Shown: piece after piece, positions 1 through 7,472 of the stretch | Layout of the letters: each line of letters opens with the position of its first letter | How positions within the stretch are numbered: the first letter of the stretch is position 1 | NCBI GenBank assembly: GCA_010028775.1 | Contig: RHAF01000021.1 | Coordinates: forward strand, 1 to 17,151 | DNA: 17,151 bases | From: Verrucomicrobiota bacterium | GTDB lineage: Bacteria > Verrucomicrobiota > Verrucomicrobiia > Methylacidiphilales > Verrucolacustridaceae | Reading direction: 5' to 3' | Notes under the pieces: model-generated | Seen by the model: the letters and a program-made list of their open reading frames with translations, nothing else | Databases searched by the model: none | What the model was told of the DNA's origin: nothing | Position numbers and translations under genes: made by a program

Positions 1-180
1 GGCAAAAGAGCAGTCATCCGTGATCGTTCCGGCCTCGGGGTCGTAAGGCCATGCCCCGGAGTCTTCCAGGTACAAAACCTCGTGACCCAGTGCCCGAAAT
101 CCCAGGAGGTACTGCAGGTAGTCCCAGATCACCCCACCAAAGGGGTATTGACCCACCAAACCGGTGATGATCACGCGCAT
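1..180 (-). CDS. N-terminal fragment of a glycosyltransferase-like protein (runs off window)
   Basis: An ATG at 180 reading leftwards opens a frame that stays open to the window edge, giving 60 residues. It begins MRVIITGLVGQYPFGGVIWD and continues with a Tyr/Leu-rich helix and a GHEVLYLEDSG stretch. A short beta strand followed by a glycine-rich turn, then 'LGHEV', is the usual opening of GT-B-fold glycosyltransferases. From memory, PVC bacteria carry large proteins with this kind of N-terminus that are annotated as glycosyltransferases or hypotheticals. No catalytic region is inside the window, so the donor and acceptor are unknown. It diverges from mutS across 158 bp in which I recognise no gene and no convincing promoter. 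Confidence 0.55.
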   Translation of the reverse strand, partial: MRVIITGLVGQYPFGGVIWDYLQYLLGFRALGHEVLYLEDSGAWPYDPEAGTITDDCSFA

Positions 181-338
181 ACATGGACTCTAGGAGACGG
201 GATGCGATCGTCGAAGTTTTCGTAAGCTTGAACGTGGCTCGTGAACGGGCCCATCTCCCTTCAATAACCTTCAACCGGATATCCACAGCGGGGGTGGTAC
301 GGGATTGAGAAGGTGGGTGGATCGGGGGAAAAGAGAGG

Positions 339-1466
339 ATGGCAGAGGGCTCTACCCCAATGATGCGGCAGTACCAGCGGCTGCGCTCGCAGGTTCCGCG
401 GGATGCCCTGTTGCTTTTCCGTTTGGGTGACTTTTACGAGATGTTCATGGGAGACGCGGAAGAGGGGGCCCGCCTTCTGAACCTGACCCTGACAAAACGA
501 AACGGAGTGCCGATGTGCGGACTTCCGTTTCATGCGGCTGAGGGCTACGTGACCAAGCTTTTGGCCGCAGGCAGAAGGGTGGCTCTTTGTGACCAGGTGG
601 GCGAGGTAAAGCCCGGACAGATGGTGGAGCGGGCGGTGACGAGAATCCTGAGTCCCGGATGTGCGGTGGGAGTGGAACTTTCCGAGCCAAAACTCCCGCG
701 CTGGCTGGCAGCCGTCCGGCGGGGGGACGGAAAGAAAATTCCTTGGGGTTTCGCGCTTCTGGACGCGTCGACGGGCGATCTTCGTTTGGCAGAGCCTCCG
801 GATGAGAACACCTGCAGGGAGGAACTTCGGCGGGCGAATCCCGCAGAGATCCTACTGGCGGAGGAGGAAAAGGGGGTGGAGGAGTGGTTGGAACCGGGTG
901 TTGCTCTGACCCGGATCCCCGACTGGACAATGGAGGAGGATACGGGGAGGACCCTCCTATGTGATCATTTTCGTGTCCAAAGCCTGGATGGATTTGGCTG
1001 TCGCGGGTTGGGTGCGGCGGTGGGCGCCGCGGGTGCGCTGGTGCGTTACCTCACCGATTCGCTCAAGGACGCGGCCCGACATCTGCAGGCTCCGAGGCCG
1101 TACCGATGCGAGGACTCCCTACGCCTGGACTCGGCAACCCAGCGTAATCTCGAAATCCTGCAACCGGCCGTCCCCGGGCCTGACACCAGCCTGATCCATG
1201 CCATCGACCAGACGATCACCGCCATGGGAGGACGCGAGTTGCGAGGATGGTTGACCCGACCCTTGCGGAACCGGGTTGATATTGAGCGTCGTCACGAGGC
1301 AGTGGGGGCTTTTCTTGAGGATGCCGGACTGCTCGATGATTTTCGCGAAACCTTGAGGGAAGTCAGGGATCTGACGCGTTTGACCGGGCGGATCGTTAGC
1401 GGGACGGGTAACGCCCCCGAAAGCAAGGGAAGGAGTTGCAGGGATTCGCGGAGGGTTGGTCTCTGA
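339..1466 (+). CDS. mutS: DNA mismatch repair protein MutS, N-terminal part (gene frameshifted)
   Basis: This is the first reading frame of mutS, whose product binds mismatched DNA and starts repair with MutL. The ATG at 339 is followed by the family-typical STPMMRQY. The mismatch-reading motif GDFYEMF has Phe32 and Glu34 in place, followed by the mismatch-binding domain (to about residue 115), the connector domain (about 120-245) and the start of the core/lever domain. MutS homology is clear up to RIVSGTGNA (about 1413). The normal 'RDL..LR' continuation is then lost, the frame reads about 17 unrelated residues and stops at 1464-1466. Homology resumes one base forward in the next frame. Taken alone this fragment lacks the clamp and ATPase, so it could bind at most poorly. 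A GGGGGAA stretch at 324-330 may serve as ribosome-binding site. Confidence 0.9.
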   Translation: MAEGSTPMMRQYQRLRSQVPRDALLLFRLGDFYEMFMGDAEEGARLLNLTLTKRNGVPMCGLPFHAAEGYVTKLLAAGRRVALCDQVGEVKPGQMVERAVTRILSPGCAVGVELSEPKLPRWLAAVRRGDGKKIPWGFALLDASTGDLRLAEPPDENTCREELRRANPAEILLAEEEKGVEEWLEPGVALTRIPDWTMEEDTGRTLLCDHFRVQSLDGFGCRGLGAAVGAAGALVRYLTDSLKDAARHLQAPRPYRCEDSLRLDSATQRNLEILQPAVPGPDTSLIHAIDQTITAMGGRELRGWLTRPLRNRVDIERRHEAVGAFLEDAGLLDDFRETLREVRDLTRLTGRIVSGTGNAPESKGRSCRDSRRVGL

Positions 1467-2796
1467 GTGGTCGGGTAAAATCGAGTTGGAAACGGCCTTG
1501 GCTGGGGAGTTGGCCCGGGGGATTGCGGACGAGCCCCCCGCCATCATCCGGGAGGGTGGGATGATCCGTGACGGCTACGATTCCTTGTTGGATGACCATC
1601 GCAAGGCGATGCGTGAGGGACGGAACTGGATTGCCGACTTGCAGGCAAAGGAGATTGAGCGGACCGGAATCAAGAGCCTAAAAATCCGGTTCAACAACAT
1701 TTCCGGTTACGGCATCGAGGTGACCAAGACCAATCTGGATCAAGTTCCGAAGGATTATGAGCGAAAGCAGACCCTGGCGGCGGCGGAACGTTTTATCACC
1801 CCTGAGCTGAAGAAAATGGAGGAGAAGATCCTCGGAGCGGAGGAGAAAGCCATTGCGCGTGAGTTGGAGCTTTTTGGCAATCTGCGGGATGCGGTTCTGG
1901 CTAGGGTGGCAACCCTCCAAAGGACAGCGGAGGCGGTGGGAAGCCTGGACGCCTTGGCTGGTCTGGCGGCCACAGCCCGCAGGTGGGGATATGTTCGTCC
2001 AAAGATGAGGGAAGACGGCCGAATTCAAATCACCGGGGGTCGGCATCCGGTGGTCGAGCAGTTACTCGCGGGTGGAGCCGAACCCTTTGTGCCAAACGAT
2101 CTAAATCTGGGGGAGGACAAAGGGACCTTGATCGTCCTGACAGGTCCGAATATGGCGGGGAAAAGCACCTATCTTCGACAATCGGCCCTGATCTGCCTGC
2201 TGGCCCAGGCGGGTTCGTTTGTTCCGGCCCGGGCAGCGGAACTTCCGGTCTTGGACCGGATTTTTACCCGGATCGGGGCGGGTGACGACTTGGCCCGCGG
2301 ACAAAGCACCTTTTTGGTGGAGATGAACGAGACCGCTATGATCCTGCACAACGCCACGCCGGACAGCCTGGTGATCCTTGATGAGATCGGCCGTGGCACC
2401 AGCACTCTTGACGGGCTGAGCATTGCCTGGGCGGTGGGCGAGCACCTCCACGATACGGTGAAGGCCAAGACGCTCTTCGCCACCCATTATCACGAGCTGG
2501 CGGAGTTGGCCCTGACCCGTCCTGGCGTCCGGAATTTCCGGGTGGCAGTGCGTGAGGAGAAAGACCGGGTGGTTTTCCTTAGGCAGATTATCGAGGGGGG
2601 GGCGGACCGGAGCTATGGAATCCAGGTGGCTAGGTTGGCGGGATTGCCGGCCGATGTTCTTCGGAGGGCCGAGGAGATTCTGCAGGGGCTGGAGGAGCGG
2701 GAGACAGATGCGGCGGGCAAGCCCGCGAGAATCAAGCCACGGGAGGGCAAGACCCGAAAGGGGAGGGATACGGGGACCCCGGACCTTTTTGGGTAG
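1456..2796 (+). CDS. mutS: DNA mismatch repair protein MutS, C-terminal ATPase part (gene frameshifted)
   Basis: This second frame carries the rest of MutS: the end of the lever (ADEPPAIIREGG, IRDGYDSLLDDHR), the clamp (ERTGIKSLKIRFN, ERFITPELKK) and the ABC-type ATPase. Walker A is GPNMAGKST (2143-2169), Walker B is LVILDE (Asp codon 2380, Glu codon 2383) followed by the signature GRGTSTLDG, and the helix-turn-helix RSYGIQVARLAGLP is present. The listed start is a TTG at 1456, but the frame is open from 1384 and MutS-like sequence is plausible from about 1417, so this is not an independent gene. Both parts together would be about 818 residues. The tail ends TPDLFG, which resembles a weak beta-clamp-binding motif (inference). 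The ATPase shows no other damage. See the finding on the frameshift. Confidence 0.9.
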   Translation: MVSEWSGKIELETALAGELARGIADEPPAIIREGGMIRDGYDSLLDDHRKAMREGRNWIADLQAKEIERTGIKSLKIRFNNISGYGIEVTKTNLDQVPKDYERKQTLAAAERFITPELKKMEEKILGAEEKAIARELELFGNLRDAVLARVATLQRTAEAVGSLDALAGLAATARRWGYVRPKMREDGRIQITGGRHPVVEQLLAGGAEPFVPNDLNLGEDKGTLIVLTGPNMAGKSTYLRQSALICLLAQAGSFVPARAAELPVLDRIFTRIGAGDDLARGQSTFLVEMNETAMILHNATPDSLVILDEIGRGTSTLDGLSIAWAVGEHLHDTVKAKTLFATHYHELAELALTRPGVRNFRVAVREEKDRVVFLRQIIEGGADRSYGIQVARLAGLPADVLRRAEEILQGLEERETDAAGKPARIKPREGKTRKGRDTGTPDLFG

Positions 2797-2832
2797 GGAA
2801 AATTGCCCCAACCTGGGGTAGGGTGAGCGGGA

Positions 2833-4035
2833 GTGAAGCATCCGAAGAAAGTCCTGATTCTTTCCACCAGCGCGGGCACGGGTCACGTGCGGGCGGCGGC
2901 GGCGCTCGAGAAGGCCTGCGGAGAGATTCCGGGAATCGCCGAAGTGGCCAATGTCGATGCCCTGGCCTTCACCAATAAACTTTTTCGAGATTTCTACTCC
3001 AAGTTGTACATCACCCTGGTGCAGGACGCCCCGACCCTTCTGGGTTGGTGGTACGAGAAAAGCGACGAACCCTGGAAAACGGACCGGATGCGCCTGTTGT
3101 TGGACCGGTTGAACACCCGGCCCTTGGTCCGCCTGTTGGCCAAGATGCAACCTGACATCACGGTGTGCACCCATTTCATGCCCGCGGAGATCATCTCCCA
3201 CCTGATCACCAAAAAAGTCATCCAAGCCAAACTTTCCATCGTGGTGACGGATTACGATTTTCATGCGATGTGGCTTTCCCGAGCATTCCACCGTTATTTT
3301 GTGGCCCTCGAGGAAACCAAGGCCTATCTGACCACACTGGGGTTGCCGGGGGAGCGGATTACAGTGAGCGGGATTCCGGTGGATCCCGATTTTGGGAAAA
3401 ACCAGGACAAGCCCGCCTTGAGGAAACGTCTGGGGCTTCGCGCCGAGGGACCGGTGATTCTGGTGTCGGCCGGTGCCTTAGGGGTGAATCCGGCGGAGCA
3501 GGTGGTCAAATCCCTGCGGACGCTGTCCCATCGCGCGCAGGTGGTGGTGATTTGCGGGAAGAATCCCGAGGCCAAGACCAAGGTTGAATCCGAACTGGCC
3601 AAGCCGGAAAACGGGTCGGGGAAGGTTGAATTCAAGGTTCTGGGTTATGTGGATGACATGCCATCCTGGATGGGGGCTGCGGACCTGTTGGTCAGCAAGC
3701 CCGGGGGGATGACTTCGGCCGAGGCGATGGCCTCCGGTTTGCCCATGGCGATCTATGACCCGATTCCCGGACAGGAGGAGCGCAACAGCGACCAACTGCT
3801 GGAGAAAGGGGCGGCCATCAAGTGCAATGAAATCACCATCCTGGGGTACAAAGTGGGCAGGGTTTTGGCGGAACCGGGTCGCCTGGAGGCCATGCGTCAG
3901 GCCGCTCGCAAAATGGGCCAACCCCAGGCGGCGACCAAGGTGGTTCAGACCCTTCTGGCTGAGCAGGAACATGAGCCGGTGGAGGTTCATCCACATCAGC
4001 AGGAAGCCATGGCGGAAACGGTCCGTAAAAAGTGA
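2833..4035 (+). CDS. MGDG synthase / processive diacylglycerol glycosyltransferase-like protein (GT28 family)
   Basis: A 400-residue GT-B enzyme resembling plant MGDG synthase and Bacillus UgtP, which transfer galactose or glucose from a UDP-sugar to diacylglycerol at the cytoplasmic face of the membrane. The N-terminal domain opens with VLILSTSAGTGHVRAA, the glycine/His loop of these enzymes. It continues with DITVCTHFMPAEI and VVTDYDFHAMWL (acceptor side), then VALEETKAYL and ITVSGIPVDP. The C-terminal donor domain has ILVSAGALGV, LGYVDDMPSWMGAADLLVSK, the PGGMTSAEAMA nucleotide-sugar loop and GQEERNSDQL. There is no signal peptide or membrane helix, as expected for this monotopic family. 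The start is GTG 2833, with AGGGTG about 8 bases upstream. Its stop overlaps the next gene by four bases, implying translational coupling. Sugar specificity cannot be read from the sequence, and other lipid acceptors are possible. Confidence 0.8.
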   Translation: MKHPKKVLILSTSAGTGHVRAAAALEKACGEIPGIAEVANVDALAFTNKLFRDFYSKLYITLVQDAPTLLGWWYEKSDEPWKTDRMRLLLDRLNTRPLVRLLAKMQPDITVCTHFMPAEIISHLITKKVIQAKLSIVVTDYDFHAMWLSRAFHRYFVALEETKAYLTTLGLPGERITVSGIPVDPDFGKNQDKPALRKRLGLRAEGPVILVSAGALGVNPAEQVVKSLRTLSHRAQVVVICGKNPEAKTKVESELAKPENGSGKVEFKVLGYVDDMPSWMGAADLLVSKPGGMTSAEAMASGLPMAIYDPIPGQEERNSDQLLEKGAAIKCNEITILGYKVGRVLAEPGRLEAMRQAARKMGQPQAATKVVQTLLAEQEHEPVEVHPHQQEAMAETVRKK

Positions 4036-5546
4036 AACCCCCATCAAGGCCCCAAAAATTTCTCTGGGGTGTCTCCTGTAGTCCTTACCAGCATGAGGGC
4101 GGGTATAACGGGGTGGGGCAGCCTAGAAACAACTGGTATGATTGGGAGGCGGCCGGGAGAGTGGAGAAGTCGGGGCGTTCGGTTGATTTCTGGAACCGTT
4201 ACGAGGAGGACTTTGACCGGGCGGAGATGATGGGTCTGTCAGGATACCGGTTGGGCGTGGAATGGGCCCGGTTACAGCCTGAAGGAGGCCATAAGGATCT
4301 CCTTCCTGAAGCGCTGGAAAGGTATGCGGACATGATTCAGGCGCTGAGGGCAAGGAGTCTGGAGCCCTTGGTTACTTTATCGCATTTCACCACCCCTCGG
4401 TGGCTAGGGCGGGATCCCTGGTTGAGTGGGGAAACGCCAACCTTATTTGCCACCTACGCCGTCCATATGCTCGAGTCGCTCAACCGGAAATTGAGTGAAC
4501 GGGGGGTCGCTCCGGCCAGATGGTTTATCACCCTCAATGAGCCGAACATGCTGGCGGCATGCACCTACAACGTGGGGGCCTTTCCCGCGGGTGGACGATC
4601 CTGGTGGGCGGCGGCCTTGGTGGCACTACAAAATCAGTTGGAAGCCCATGTCCTTGCCAAGCGCGGGGTCCACGAACTCTATGCGAAAAATCCCGGGTGG
4701 GGGAGACCCATGCTCTCGTTCAACACCTTTGCCAGCGACCTCTACTGGATGGATAAGATGCTGGTGGACGTTCTCGAAGCATCCCGCCAGACGCATGGGA
4801 ACGAGTCGATCTTCGCTTTTCTTCAGGAGCGTTACCGGGAATTCACCCGGGCCTATCGGGCCATGGATTTTCCCCACCACGGAATCTTTTCCGAGATGGT
4901 CGGGGAACTGATCAAACAGATTCAGCATGCGCTGAGCCGCCGATTCCTGCACGAAAGCACATTTTCCCGCCTGGTGCCCCTGGTCCGGGAGCGCCGGGAA
5001 GAACCGGTCGTGGACTATATCTCCTTTGATTACTACGACCCGTTCGTCGGGAACGCGGTGCGTTTCCCCTCCTTGGCGGATCTGCAGTTGGGCCGGGTCG
5101 GCTTGCGGGAGTGGTTGACGAAGGGGTTGGCCACCAAGTGGTGGGATTGGAAGGCCTTGCCCAGGGGGCTGAGATTTTTCGTCGAGCGATATGCGGCGGA
5201 GTACCCGGACCTGCCCATCCTGATCGCCGAGAACGGCATGGCGGAGAGAAGGTGCAAGCCCGACGAAGCCTGCACCCTGAGGGAGGACCAGCTAAGTCGG
5301 AGCTATTTTCTGCGCCAACACATTTTGGAGGTGAAAAAACTTCGGGCCGAGGGGTTGCCTTTGGTCGGTTATTTTCACTGGTCGTTGACCGACAATTACG
5401 AGTGGGGGACCTACGCCCCGCGGTTCGGCCTATTTGGGGTGAATTTTGAGTCCCCGGAACTCGAGCGTACCCCGCGGGACACCGGCGGGGATGTGCCGTG
5501 GCAAACTTACGCTGAGTTAATTACCGGGGAAAATGAATCCGCTTAA
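4032..5546 (+). CDS. Glycoside hydrolase family 1 protein (beta-glycosidase-like)
   Basis: A 504-residue GH1 TIM-barrel enzyme; the family cleaves or transfers beta-linked glucose, galactose and related sugars with retention. The opening FLWGVSCSPYQHEGG and the YRLGVEWARLQPEGG motif are standard. The acid/base Glu170 lies in TLNEPN, the nucleophile Glu400 in LIAENGM, and the aglycone-side YFHWSLTDNYEWG and RFGLFGVNFES follow. No signal peptide is visible, so the protein is probably cytoplasmic. The two catalytic glutamates are about 230 residues apart, more than the roughly 160-190 typical as I recall, owing to an extra helical segment around residues 235-310. The GTG start at 4032 overlaps the GT28 stop (GTGA), so translation is probably coupled and the two may act on the same glycolipid. 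A plain beta-glucosidase is the conservative alternative. Its stop overlaps the infA stop tail to tail. Confidence 0.85.
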   Translation: MKPPSRPQKFLWGVSCSPYQHEGGYNGVGQPRNNWYDWEAAGRVEKSGRSVDFWNRYEEDFDRAEMMGLSGYRLGVEWARLQPEGGHKDLLPEALERYADMIQALRARSLEPLVTLSHFTTPRWLGRDPWLSGETPTLFATYAVHMLESLNRKLSERGVAPARWFITLNEPNMLAACTYNVGAFPAGGRSWWAAALVALQNQLEAHVLAKRGVHELYAKNPGWGRPMLSFNTFASDLYWMDKMLVDVLEASRQTHGNESIFAFLQERYREFTRAYRAMDFPHHGIFSEMVGELIKQIQHALSRRFLHESTFSRLVPLVRERREEPVVDYISFDYYDPFVGNAVRFPSLADLQLGRVGLREWLTKGLATKWWDWKALPRGLRFFVERYAAEYPDLPILIAENGMAERRCKPDEACTLREDQLSRSYFLRQHILEVKKLRAEGLPLVGYFHWSLTDNYEWGTYAPRFGLFGVNFESPELERTPRDTGGDVPWQTYAELITGENESA

Positions 5547-5800
5547 ACGGGAACCGGGGCCGCTGGTTGACCGTCGGGCGTCGGAGGAGGGATACGGTAG
5601 GTGATGCGCCCCTTACTCAGATCGTAAGGTGACATTTCCATCTTCACCTTGTCGCCTGTGTTCAGGCGGATGAAGTTTTTCCTCATTTTCCCGGAGATGT
5701 GGGCCAGGACGGAATGGCCGTTGACTAATTCGACACGGAAAAGGGTGCCTTTAAGCACTGCTTTGACCACTCCTTCAACTTCAACGACTTCGCCTGCCAT
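5543..5800 (-). CDS. infA: Translation initiation factor IF-1
   Basis: This 85-residue OB-fold protein binds the 30S A site and helps IF-2 and IF-3 select the initiator tRNA. The family core is complete: EVEGVVKAVLKGTLFRVEL, NGHSVLAHISGKMR, NFIRLNTGDKVKMEMSPYDL and GRITYR. After GRITYR, where the roughly 72-residue enterobacterial protein ends, there is an extra tail of about 16 residues rich in Pro and Ala (PPPTPDGQPAAPVPV). The ATG at 5798-5800 has no Shine-Dalgarno sequence in the preceding 15 bases. The gene lies alone, 108 bp downstream of cysH on the same strand, not in a ribosomal-protein operon. Its stop shares the bases TTAA with the GH1 stop, leaving no room for a dedicated terminator. 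Confidence 0.95.
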   Translation of the reverse strand: MAGEVVEVEGVVKAVLKGTLFRVELVNGHSVLAHISGKMRKNFIRLNTGDKVKMEMSPYDLSKGRITYRIPPPTPDGQPAAPVPV

Positions 5801-5908
5801 AAGGGGATAGACTAGACGTTTTTTCCGAAGGGGTGAATCAATTTATTGGGAACGTGGGCACCGCGCGTCCAGGAGGACCGCATAGGTGAGCGGGCAAAAA
5901 TCTGATGG

Positions 5909-6628
5909 TCAGACCCGGTCGTGAATCCCGCACTCCCTTTTCCAGCCGAAATGGCGAAGTTGAGACGGATCGGAAACCTCGTCGAGTCGCTTGGTGGTCA
6001 CCCGATCCCCGATAGAGACATAACCTTGGGCCCATAGGGGGTGGTAGGGGAGGGAGTGGGCTTGGAGGTATTGACCGAGATCTCGATCCGACCAATCGAG
6101 CAGAGGTAGAAATTTGAAGCGGGCGTCTTGGCGAGTGAGAAAAGTCATTTTTTGGCGTGATTCGGAAGAGGATCGCCTGAGACCGGCAATCCAGATTTCC
6201 GGGTTCAGGTCGCGGAGTGCCCGGCGGAGGGGTTCAACGCGGATGATTTCATGGAACTGCTCCAATCCCTCCGGCCCTTTTTCCCAAATTTGTCCGTAAC
6301 GAGACTCGATTTCTTCCGCAGAAAGAAGAGGGCGGTAGGTTTTGAGGTTGAGCTTAAGTTTCCGGGTTATTTCTTCGGCAAAGGAAATGGTTTCAGGAAA
6401 ATGAAAACCGGTATCGATAAAAAGGACGGGCAAATCCGGTTGGATTTGAGTGGCTAGATGGAGGAGGGCAGAGGATTGAGCGCCAAAGGAGGTGGTGAGA
6501 ATAGCTTTTTCAGGGAAACGTTGAATTGCCCACCGAATACGATCTTCTGCGGACTTTTTACTAAAATCCTCGTGCAAAATGTTTTCAATTTCTTTGGTAT
6601 TCCGTTTCATGGGTGCAACCGGAATCAT
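5909..6628 (-). CDS. cysH: Phosphoadenylylsulfate (PAPS) reductase CysH
   Basis: Reduces PAPS to sulfite and adenosine 3',5'-bisphosphate with thioredoxin as donor, in cytoplasmic assimilatory sulfate reduction. The PP-loop-like TTSFGAQSSALLHL, DTGFHFPET, AGLRRSSSESR, PLLDWSDRDLGQYL and YHPLWAQGYVSIGD segments match enterobacterial CysH. The catalytic Cys233 sits in the terminal KRECGIH. The two cysteine pairs that ligate [4Fe-4S] in plant/Pseudomonas-type APS reductases are absent (SSSESR stands where CC is expected), so this should be the PAPS-using type and need an active APS kinase. It diverges from cysD across 40 bp. The start at 6628 gives MIPVAP before MKRNTKE; the ATG at 6610 is an equally good start. 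Neither has a Shine-Dalgarno site. The 5' coding end is distinctly AT-rich. Confidence 0.92.
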   Translation of the reverse strand: MIPVAPMKRNTKEIENILHEDFSKKSAEDRIRWAIQRFPEKAILTTSFGAQSSALLHLATQIQPDLPVLFIDTGFHFPETISFAEEITRKLKLNLKTYRPLLSAEEIESRYGQIWEKGPEGLEQFHEIIRVEPLRRALRDLNPEIWIAGLRRSSSESRQKMTFLTRQDARFKFLPLLDWSDRDLGQYLQAHSLPYHPLWAQGYVSIGDRVTTKRLDEVSDPSQLRHFGWKRECGIHDRV

Positions 6629-6630
6629 GC

Positions 6631-6659
6631 TTGTAATTTAATTAAAAATCCGATAAAGT
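6631..6659 (+). promoter_or_regulatory. Candidate cysD-cysNC promoter (plus strand)
   Basis: TTGTAA (6631-6636) and TAAAGT (6654-6659) are separated by exactly 17 bp. Transcription would begin around 6666, at or within a few bases of the cysD ATG at 6669. No Shine-Dalgarno sequence precedes cysD, which fits leaderless or structure-poor initiation. It interleaves with the cysH promoter on the other strand, so the two may exclude each other or share a regulator. I could not identify a known operator such as a CysB or SAM element in the 40 bp. Confidence 0.38.
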
Positions 6660-6662
6660 CTA
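6635..6662 (-). promoter_or_regulatory. Candidate cysH promoter (minus strand)
   Basis: Read on the minus strand, TAGACT (6662-6657) and TAAATT (6640-6635) are separated by 16 bp and resemble a sigma-70 -35/-10 pair. The -10 element ends six bases before the ATG at 6628, so the transcript would be leaderless from that ATG or carry a leader of about 18 bases to the ATG at 6610. It overlaps the candidate cysD promoter. The match is by eye and imperfect. Confidence 0.35.
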
Positions 6663-6668
6663 TCTTTT

Positions 6669-7472
6669 ATGTCGTATTTGCAACATCTTGAAGATCAAAG
6701 TATTTATATTTTTCGTGAAGCCTTCGCGAATTTTAAGAACATGGCTATGCCTTGGTCTATGGGTAAAGATTCAAATACCCTGATCTGGCTGGCGAAAAAG
6801 GCCTTTGCCGGAAAAATACCTTTCCCATTGGTTCATATCGATACGACTTACGAGTTTCCGGAGATGTTGGCTTTCAGAGAGTGGGCCAGAAATCATTACG
6901 GAATTGACCTGATTGTCATGGTCAACGAGGAGGCCCGCAAGCGGGGTGTCGGTTATGAGTCGCACGATCCAGTGACCGTGACCCATGAGTTGAAGTCTCT
7001 GGCTCTCCAGCAGGCCCTGGCAAAATACAAATGGGATGCCCTGGTAACCGGAATCCGGAGGGATGAGGATTCCACCCGGGCCAAGGAGCGTTACTTTTCC
7101 CCACGCACGGCCGAAAACGAGTGGGAGTACCGGGATCAACCCCCGGAGTTCTGGGGTCAGTTCACCACGGCGGTGAAACCTGGTGAGCATGTGCGCGTTC
7201 AACCCCTTCTGGACTGGACGGAGCTGGATGTTTGGGAATATGTCCGGCGGGAGGGGATTCCGGTGCCCAAAATGTACTTTGCGGAAAACGGTCGACGCTA
7301 CCGCTCGCTCGGCTGCTGGCCGATCACCCAGTCGATTGAAAGTCAGGTCAGCACGATCGATGGAATCGTCGAGGAGTTAAAAACGACCAAAACCGCGGAG
7401 CGGGCGGGTCGGGCCCAAGACCATCACGAACGGAATGCCATGCAGAAACTTCGGGCCAAGGGGTTCATGTGA
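6669..7472 (+). CDS. cysD: Sulfate adenylyltransferase subunit 2 CysD
   Basis: The small, catalytic subunit of ATP sulfurylase makes APS and pyrophosphate from ATP and sulfate, driven by GTP hydrolysis in CysN. This is a 267-residue PP-loop protein with the ATP-binding SMGKDS at residues 30-35 (many family members have SGGKDS). HIDTTYEFPEM, VTGIRRDEDSTRAKE, RVQPLLDWTELDVWEY, YFAENGRRYRSLGCWP and the C-terminal RKGYF-like end (LRAKGFM) are all in family order. The first 40 codons are AT-rich compared with the rest of the gene, which probably keeps the start region unstructured. The stop overlaps the cysN GTG start (GTGA), so CysD and CysN are probably translated in step. No damage is visible. 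Confidence 0.93.
   Translation: MSYLQHLEDQSIYIFREAFANFKNMAMPWSMGKDSNTLIWLAKKAFAGKIPFPLVHIDTTYEFPEMLAFREWARNHYGIDLIVMVNEEARKRGVGYESHDPVTVTHELKSLALQQALAKYKWDALVTGIRRDEDSTRAKERYFSPRTAENEWEYRDQPPEFWGQFTTAVKPGEHVRVQPLLDWTELDVWEYVRREGIPVPKMYFAENGRRYRSLGCWPITQSIESQVSTIDGIVEELKTTKTAERAGRAQDHHERNAMQKLRAKGFM

Noticed and set aside
14..286. Minus-strand open frame covering the left edge
   Set aside because: It is out of frame with the glycosyltransferase-like start at 180, whose translation is far more protein-like.
2804..2820. Small hairpin CCCC-AACCT-GGGG after mutS as a terminator
   Set aside because: The stem is only about six pairs with no following T run, and it lies immediately before the next gene's start.
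2101..3291. A 396-codon minus-strand open frame opposite mutS and the GT28 gene
   Set aside because: It lies antisense to two clearly homologous genes, has low-complexity composition and no recognisable family; it is a product of high GC content.
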